DNA of 64,000 bases from positions 62,001-126,000 of the forward strand of contig JAVTVY010047934.1 of the NCBI GenBank assembly GCA_036873755.1, written 5' to 3'. The notes beneath the pieces were generated by a model that was not told the DNA's origin, ran no database searches, and saw only the letters and a program-made list of their open reading frames with translations. A program made the position numbers and the translations under genes. This document shows, piece by piece, positions 57,707-64,000 of the stretch. Position 1 is the first letter of the stretch; each line of letters opens with the position of its first letter. This DNA comes from Hanleya hanleyi. Its lineage: Eukaryota; Mollusca; Polyplacophora; Lepidopleurida; Hanleyidae.

Positions 57707-59244
57707 CTACATGTGGAATACAAACATGATAGTTAGCCAGAACAATCCAGACCTATATATGGGCTGTCATGCGACTCAGACAGGATTAAACTGTGTCGTT
57801 GGACTAATGCCCTTTAGCATCAAGTAGCTGAGGGTGGCGACCCAAAGTAGGCCAGGTTATTGGCAATGGGAGCTCCTAACGTTAATAACTGGCCCATGCA
57901 GAGTTATCTTCCCTGGTGGTAACATACATCGAAGTCAGCCTATCAGGTACGAGAAGGTCATTTTGCCCGTGAGTTACTTGTGCGAACCTCCCTGTGACTG
58001 TTACAGTCGGATAAACATGTTAATATTCTGGGACAGCGAGGTCAATTATCCGAAAGGTTGAGACAATTCCCATACTAAGAAGGAATGCTTCACTCAATTC
58101 AAATATGCTCCTGTCGTAAAGGTGTGTACTTAAGGTGTGTAAAATATTTCTTTCCAGTGAAACAAACTTAGTGTGACATTAAGCCAAATTCCCTCCCTCC
58201 TCCCTCCTTCTTTCCAGTGAAGACCGGAAAGTATTATTTTATTCATTTCTTAGTTTTATTCCTGAGCATCTGGTCGCCGCCATTTTTTTGGCTAAGTTGA
58301 CGTAATTTGGTGCTCCGAGCATCAAATGACATCACACCAATGTCACGTAAAATTCCAAATTACTTCAAGATTGAGGCCTCCGATATCATCATAATGGGAA
58401 GAGCAGGAATATCGATTTTTATATCAGCATACATTCAACATTGAGTGTATGAACAAAATTACACTACTGTATTAGATCGTCAATGGTATTGAATATTAAC
58501 AATGGACAGCTCGTTGTGGAACTCATGTAAGACCGGCTGTGGTAAATACGGCAGCGCCCAGATGCTCAGGAATAAGACACAAATGAATAACATAATACTT
58601 TTTTATCATAGAGAGATAAGGCAAGAGATATTTGATACACTTTATTTATTTTTAAGTAAAAACCTTCACAATAGGAAAGTAGTTGAATTGAGTAAAGCAT
58701 TTCTTTAACCTTGAAAGATGGTAGTTCAGTATAGTTCTCACTGTACATGTGTCATGTGTAATATAAATTGAGTGCATTTCAGGCTTCCATACTTTTTGTG
58801 AACAGCCCTAAACAGAATTTGGAGACAACACAGCAACTTTTTGTACACAGACATGTTCACTCATCTCCAAACATAAGTCAATTTCTCCATTCACACTTCA
58901 TTTCAACCTTGATAGATCAGCCCACTAAAATCATTCAAATCTGAGATGTACCTTTCATTTACAACCAGAAATGGGGCCAATCAGAACATACACAATGACT
59001 GTGTGTAGGGTAACATATTCTCTCAGTAGTAACGTCATTATATCTCAATCAGATGGAACTGTTCGAAATTCAAATGGATTTGAAATCAATGACATGTGTA
59101 TCTACTTATAAATTCTTCTGAACAGAGCCGGTGAGCTGATAATCAAGGCCATGTCGAAGTGTGAACGGAGAAGATGACTTGTGTATGAAGATGTCTTCAC
59201 TAGGTTTAGACAGGTTTAGACAGGTTTCACTGTACATGTATAAG
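57707..59244 (-). other. CUB gene intron
   Basis: No exon or recognisable element was found; there is a CTCCCTCC-rich tract near 58190-58215. Confidence 0.5.
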
Positions 59245-59768
59245 ATCAAATCAAATCAAATTTTATTTAGAGTCGGGTAGATACAAACGAGAAAACATTA
59301 GCTCGTAGAGCTATTTATGCCGACTTTTGCAAACAATTTAAAATAATGGTAACAAAACATGATAAAAACATTGAATTAAATTAACTTAAATCAATCTAAA
59401 TTAAATTACATTAAATTAAAATAAATTAGAACAAATTAAACTAAATTAAAGATTTAACATGTTAGTTAAAAGATATAAAGGTATAAAACATCAAATATCA
59501 CAGAGGGGTGTAAAATTACGTGGAGAGGATAATTTGCCTATAAAAATGCCTATAACGTCAATTTGCATGCAGTGCATCTACAATTGATGTCCTTCCAGTT
59601 GTTTACAAGATTTTTAAAAGTGCTAAAATTTTCAGTAATTCGAAAACCATTCAGCAGATTGTTCCAAATCTTGGCAGCTTCATATCTAAATGACTTCAAA
59701 CCAAACCTGGTGGTTTTAACATACGGCTGTTCAAGTATGGCGTCAGATCGTAAATGGTTTCCTTAAGT
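59245..59768 (-). pseudogene. LINE relic, C-terminal end and 3' tail
   Basis: The minus strand encodes SDAILEQPYVKTTRFGLKSF, RYEAAKIWNNLLNGFR and FKNLVNNWKDINCRCTAC then a stop, the end of a CR1/L2-type LINE protein. A 3' UTR and an ATTTGATTTGATTTGATC tail (near 59248-59265) follow. It continues the fragment at 61864-62395, from which it is separated by the tandem satellite. Confidence 0.8.
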
Positions 59769-59984
59769 TGAACTAGAGGTTCCGCTTTGACCCTTGAGTT
59801 GCCGCTCTGGCATGAAGCCTATGCTGGTTGTTTTTTTAACAAAAACATACGTCTCCCCCATCCTCCCACCCTGCCTTGAATGGGCACATTATTTAAGGGA
59901 AAGTGCTATAAAATGAATGCAATAAGTATCTTAAACAAAGCTGCGTATCTAAAAATATTAATTACAAAGAAGCGATACAAGTAG

Positions 59985-61800
59985 CTGAACGGATGGACAG
60001 ACACCGGACACGGATGCATGCAAGTGAGGGGGCTATCCCACTGAAGCTCCATCCAAGTGGGGTGAAATTCCGTCCAGTAGTTCTCAAGATATCTTGCAGA
60101 CAAGGCCTGTATATACATGTACAAGTAGATGGACGGACGGACGGACACCGGACATGGATGAATGCACGCACATACACCAAAACCTAATCAAATGAGGGGG
60201 CTATCCCAGTGAAGCTTCTATCCAAGTTTGGTGAAATTCCATCCAGTAGTTCTCCAGATATCTTGCAGACAAGCCCTGTATATACATGTACAAGTAGATG
60301 GACGGACGGACGGACGGATACCGAACACGGATGAACGCATGCACACACACCAAAACCTAATCAAATGAGGGGGCTATCCCAATGAAGCTTTCATCCAAGT
60401 TTGGTGAAATTCTGTCCAGTAGTTCTCCAGATATCTTGCAGAAAAGCCCTGTATATACATGTACAAGTAGATGGACGGACGGACGGACACCGGACATGGA
60501 TGAATGCAGACACACAAACCAAAACCTAATCAAATGAGGGGGCTATCCCACTGAAGCTTCCATCCAAGTGGGATGAAATTCTGTCCAGTAGTTCTCAAGA
60601 TATCTTGCAGACAAGGCCTGTATATACATGTACAAGTAGATGGACGGACGGACGGACACCGGACACGGATGAATGCACGCACATACACCAAAACCTAATC
60701 AAATGAGGGGGCTATCCCAATGAAGCTTCCATCCAAGTTTGGTGAAATTCCATCCAGTAGTTCTCCAGATATCTTGCAGACAAGCCCTGTATATACATGT
60801 GCAAGTAGATGGACGGACGGACGGACACGGATGAATGCACGCACATACACCAAAACTTAATCAAATGAGGGGGCTATCCCAATGAAGCTTCCATACAAGT
60901 TTGGTGAAATTCCATCCAGTAGTTCTCCCGATATCTTGCAGACAAGCCCTGTATATACATGTACAAGTAGATGGACGGACGGACGGACACCGGACACGGA
61001 TGAATGCACGCACATACACCAAAACCTAATGAAATGAGGGGGCTATCCCAATGAAGCTTCCATCCAAGTTTGGTGAAATTCTGTCCAGTAGTTCTCCAGA
61101 TATCTTGCAGACAAGCCCTGTATATACATGTACAAGTAGATGGACGGACGGACGGACACCGGACATGGATGAATGCAGACACACAAACCAAAACCTAATC
61201 AAATGAGGGGGCTATCCCACTGAAGCTTCCATCCAAGTGGGGTGAAATTCTGTCCAGTAGTTCTCAAGATATCTTGCAGACAAGGCCTGTATATACATGT
61301 ACAAGTAGATGGACGGACGGACAGACACCGGACACGGATGAATGCACGCACATACACCAAAACCTAATCAAATGAGGGGGCTATCCCAATGAAGCTTCCA
61401 TCCAAGTTTGGTGAAATTCCATCCAGTAGTTCTCCAGATATCTTGCAGACAAGCCCTGTATATACATGTGCAAGTAGATGGACGGACGGACGGACACCGG
61501 ACACGGATGAATGCACGCACATACACCAAAACCTAATCAAATGAGGGGGCTATCCCAATGAAGCTTCCATACAAGTTTGGTGAAATTCCATCCAGTAGTT
61601 CTCAAGATATCTTGCAGACAAGCCCTGTATATACATGTACAAGTAGATGGACGGACGGACGGACACCGGACACGGATGAATGCACGCACATACACCAAAA
61701 CCTAATCAAATGAGGGGGCTATCCCAATGAAGCTTCCATCCAAGTTTGGTGAAATTCCATCCAGTAGTTCTCAAGATATCTTGCAGACAAGGCAAGGGGA
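59985..61800. repeat. 169-bp tandem satellite with four-unit higher-order repeat
   Basis: About ten units, most exactly 169 bp by spacing of AGATGGACGGACGG (60127, 60296, 60469, 60638, 60807, 60969, 61138, 61307, 61476, 61645). Each unit has ATGAGGGGGCTATCCCA, GAAGCTTCCATCCAAG, GTGAAATTCCATCCAGTAG, GATATCTTGCAGACAAG and TATATACATGTACAAG. Variant patterns pair unit 3 with 7, 4 with 8, 5 with 9 and 6 with 10, a 669-bp higher-order period. It lies in an intron of the CUB gene. Confidence 0.95.
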
Positions 61801-61863
61801 CGGACAGACATCCATCCAGAGAGACAGACAGACATCCATCCAGACAGACAGACAGCACAAACA

Positions 61864-62395
61864 CTAGATGTCTCCCCCCAACATAGTTGGGGGAGACATA
61901 ACAAGGTCACGAAGGTAATGAGGACCTTGGTTATTTACAATTTTAAAAACTTCAAGGGCAAGTGCTCGTGTCCTCCTTAAATGGAGGGTCGGAACATTTG
62001 CCCTAACTAATAAAATATTGTATCCACTTGTGTGGTCTTGGAACACGAAGCGTAAAGCTCTTTCTTGTAATCGCTCTATTTTCTTAGTGCTAGTATCACT
62101 ACAAAAGTGCCACACAAGTGGACAAAAGTTAAAATTTGATAGGATGAAGCTAAAATAGATACTCTTTCTTCCGTGTAGAGATAAAAGTTTACCAATTCTC
62201 TTAAGAGCATTGATTTGCTGGGATGCCTTTTTACACAAATTTGCAATATGTTTGTCAAAATTTAATTTGTAGTCCAGAGTCACACCAAGAAGTTTCACAG
62301 AGTCGCTACAAGAGATGGTACTATTACGTATATTAAAGACAGGTGCAGCGTCTCTGGTTCGTGGTCCGAAAGCTATGGCCTGGAATTTCTCAAGA
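61864..62395 (-). pseudogene. LINE relic, RT thumb and C-terminal region
   Basis: The minus strand encodes CHLEKFQAIAFGPRTRD, VKLLGVTLDYKLNFDKHIAN, RIGKLLSLHGRKSIYFSFIL, SNFNFCPLVWHFC, KKIERLQERALRFVFQ and HLRRTRALALEVFKIVN, a typical CR1/L2-type RT thumb. The coding then breaks at the hairpin. The 5' end, near 62395, falls about 20 bp inside the intron from the splice donor at 62415, in the same sense as the gene. Confidence 0.88.
61867..61899. repeat. Hairpin at satellite/LINE junction
   Basis: ATGTCTCCCCCCAACATAGT then TGGGGGAGACAT forms a near-perfect hairpin. It marks the boundary between the satellite block and the LINE relic, and looks like a terminal structure of the inserted element. 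Confidence 0.8.
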
Positions 62396-62415
62396 TGACA
62401 AGAAGGAGTACTTAC

Positions 62416-62529
62416 TGTGTGGCAAGTTTTGAGGTTGGATTATCCAGTTACAGGTCTCATTCCCCGATCCCCTTGGAGTGACCACAGCGCTGTACTGGCC
62501 CACAGATCCCTGGGATATTTTATTGCAAC
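62416..62529 (-). CDS. CUB-LDLa receptor, first exon of second CUB domain
   Basis: Acceptor ATATTTCAG (phase 1) and donor CACA|GTAAGT (phase 1) bound 114 bp. It encodes CNKISQGSVGQYSAVVTPRG then SGNETCNWIIQPQNLPH, the opening of a CUB domain, with its first disulfide pair and a sequon (NET). A truncated LINE begins about 20 bp after the donor. Confidence 0.93.
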
Positions 62530-62828
62530 CTGAAATATTAAGCACACTTAATAAATTTAAACTAGTACCAGATCGGAAGTAAGCAAACTTATATATGTTG
62601 ACATTGTTCAGGCGGAGTAAACTGAATCTTTGGCTTCACAGGCACTTTTTACTTTTTTCTGTATCACACAGACACTCCTCACTAGTTTGGCAATTTTGAG
62701 GAGAGTGATAAAAAGCTCTCCCCGGGGAAAATTTAGGAGAGTGATTGAGAGCAAGAGTGAACACTCTCCTTAAAACTGAGAGAATGCTGAGTCATCGCCA
62801 TAAAGAAGACACATTCGTTTAAACTTAC

Positions 62829-62941
62829 TATCTGTTGTTCCAGTGAAATTAGCTGTGAAGAATCCACGAAGTTCCAGGTTTCTGGCCACCACCAACATTC
62901 GATTACTGCTGCTAGTCACGGGGTAAAATGCTCTGTCACTC
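62829..62941 (-). CDS. CUB-LDLa receptor, C-terminal exon of first visible CUB domain (gene continues off the window)
   Basis: Acceptor TCATTGTAG (phase 2) and donor GATA|GTAAGT (phase 1) bound 113 bp. It encodes SDRAFYPVTSSSNRMLVVAR then NLELRGFFTANFTGTTD. NRMLVV and GFFTANF are the last strands of a CUB domain. Its earlier exons and the signal peptide must lie beyond 64000. Nothing in 62942-64000 fits an upstream exon. Confidence 0.92.
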
Positions 62942-63479
62942 CTACAATGACAGAAACAAATATCTCAAAACATGAAGAATGACACCAATATTTTTTTACC
63001 AACTTTTCAACACAAAATTTCACTGGATACCATATGCATAAACATTATATTGTCATACAAGAAATTGACTGTAGAAAAATTGGAAGCTATACATAATTAT
63101 ATAGTCAAAGGTGAAAATGCAAAGGTTTTTCTACTTTTTTTTTTTTTTTTCTTCATGGATTAGTTATTGTTGGAATTTACTTCTTTTGGTTTTATTTCCA
63201 AAGTTGGTATTTCAAGCCTGGTCAATTTCAGGAATGAATTTGGCATTGCTTATCTGCCCTTGTTTGATGCCGGATAGTGACGGACGTCACATCAGACCAC
63301 CTGGCTGGACGCAAAAATCTTCAAGAGGCTGGACTGATGTGATGTCACAACCAACATGACCAAGGAACGATAAGCCATGCCAGTTTGTAAATCGGAATTC
63401 AGCTAGGCTTGGTGTCTGAACTTTTGAAAAGCTTTTATTAAAACAAAAATATTACTTCAAATTACACAACGAAATCGGA

Positions 63480-63720
63480 TCAATATGGTAAACAATCGCA
63501 AGTGACATCTTGAGGCAAATAGGTAGCCATATATATCCGAGTTGGAACTTTAAAATCTATTGACATTTTCAAAGTTATATTACATGGTATCCAGAAATGA
63601 AATTCTAACTGTGGTGCCACATATCAGCAGATCTTGAAGCAAGGTACGCACATACCAAATTTGGAAAGAATCCATTCAGTTTTTCATATGTTATTTTACG
63701 GAAATGGTGATATCTGATGG
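63480..63720. repeat. Copy of the 150-bp repeat family
   Basis: Contains CAAGTGACATCTTGAGGCAA, TACCAAATTTGGAAAGAATC and TTACGGAAATGGTGATATCT, then GATGGACGGATTGGCAGAG. It is related to 51355-52075. Confidence 0.65.
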
Positions 63721-63729
63721 ACGGATTGG

Positions 63730-63800
63730 CAGAGTAAGTAAGTGAGTGAATAGAATTTAACGTCGCTTCCAACAATATTTCAGTATATCACAATGAACCA
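63730..63800 (-). repeat. Solo SINE/LINE tail fragment
   Basis: GTAAGTAAGTGAGTGAATAG, ATTTAACGTCGCTTCC and AACAATATTTCAGTATATCA are the reverse complement of the shared tail. Confidence 0.8.
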
Positions 63801-64000
63801 ATTGAGCACTACTCAGCCAAGTTGCATTCCTGCTACTTCAAAAAAGGAATCTTTGAAGCAGCATGCATGGAACCAGACACCCTCCATCCACCCTATAAAA
63901 CACTGAGAACAGCACACAACATACCGACAGGATGCTTACATGGTGCATAATCTTGAATATTAATGAGGGGATTCTGTTATTTCCTTGGTCAAACTTTAGC

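Noticed and set aside
59906..61191. Minus-strand frames in the satellite
   Set aside because: Arise from the periodic 169-bp unit; no domain or start context.

Overview
The window is animal nuclear DNA, most likely from a gastropod mollusc. The guess of a vetigastropod such as an abalone rests on the recurring repeat tail (TTTAACGTCGC-TTCAGCAATATT next to CACTCACT/GTGAGTGA), which I associate with such genomes from memory and could not test. Base composition is AT-rich. Genes are intron-rich with GT-AG boundaries. Most of the sequence is transposon-derived.

Two host genes are supported. (1) A plus-strand gene for a secreted PAN/apple-like plus C-type lectin protein has exons at 23077-23392, 37112-37291 and 38598-38824. 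All junctions are phase 1 and the joined coding length is exactly 240 codons plus stop. Its 13.7 kb first intron holds a recent Ty3/Gypsy retrotransposon, a 5S-derived SINE, several MITE-like copies and a 21-bp minisatellite. Its second intron is largely a 20-bp satellite. (2) A minus-strand gene for a type I membrane protein has nine exons between 62941 and 50079. They encode the end of one CUB domain, three complete CUB domains, an LDL-receptor class A module, a transmembrane helix and a 20-residue tail. Its 5' end lies beyond the right edge of the window. All splice phases agree, giving 495 codons including the stop.

Layout: 1-81 is a perfect hairpin. 1245-4770 is a 5'-truncated LINE (minus). 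5218-8639 is a truncated Gypsy element (minus). 8653-12362 is an inverted composite of repeats enclosing zinc-finger gene fragments. 12372-14852 is a terminal-inverted-repeat element with CACTA-like subterminal motifs. 15040-16700 is a second LINE relic (plus). 17150-22450 holds dispersed repeats and inverted-repeat elements. 23077-38824 is the lectin gene, containing the Gypsy element at 28173-35844. 39030-40340 is a decayed Gypsy gag-protease. 41380-48080 is repeats only. 50079-62941 is the CUB gene, whose introns hold a 31-bp minisatellite, a dimeric SINE, and a LINE relic split by a 169-bp tandem satellite.

The most informative point is a chain of parasitism. The LINE at 1245-4770 ends in the same 3' tail that ends the 5S-derived SINE and a dimeric SINE family, which suggests that LINE lineage mobilises both. 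A second theme is a roughly 540-bp MITE-like family (six copies) with TTAA-CCC termini that suggest a piggyBac-type mobiliser. Most coding relics here are broken by stops or frameshifts. The 28173-35844 Gypsy element looks young from its LTRs but carries a frame-disrupting deletion in reverse transcriptase.
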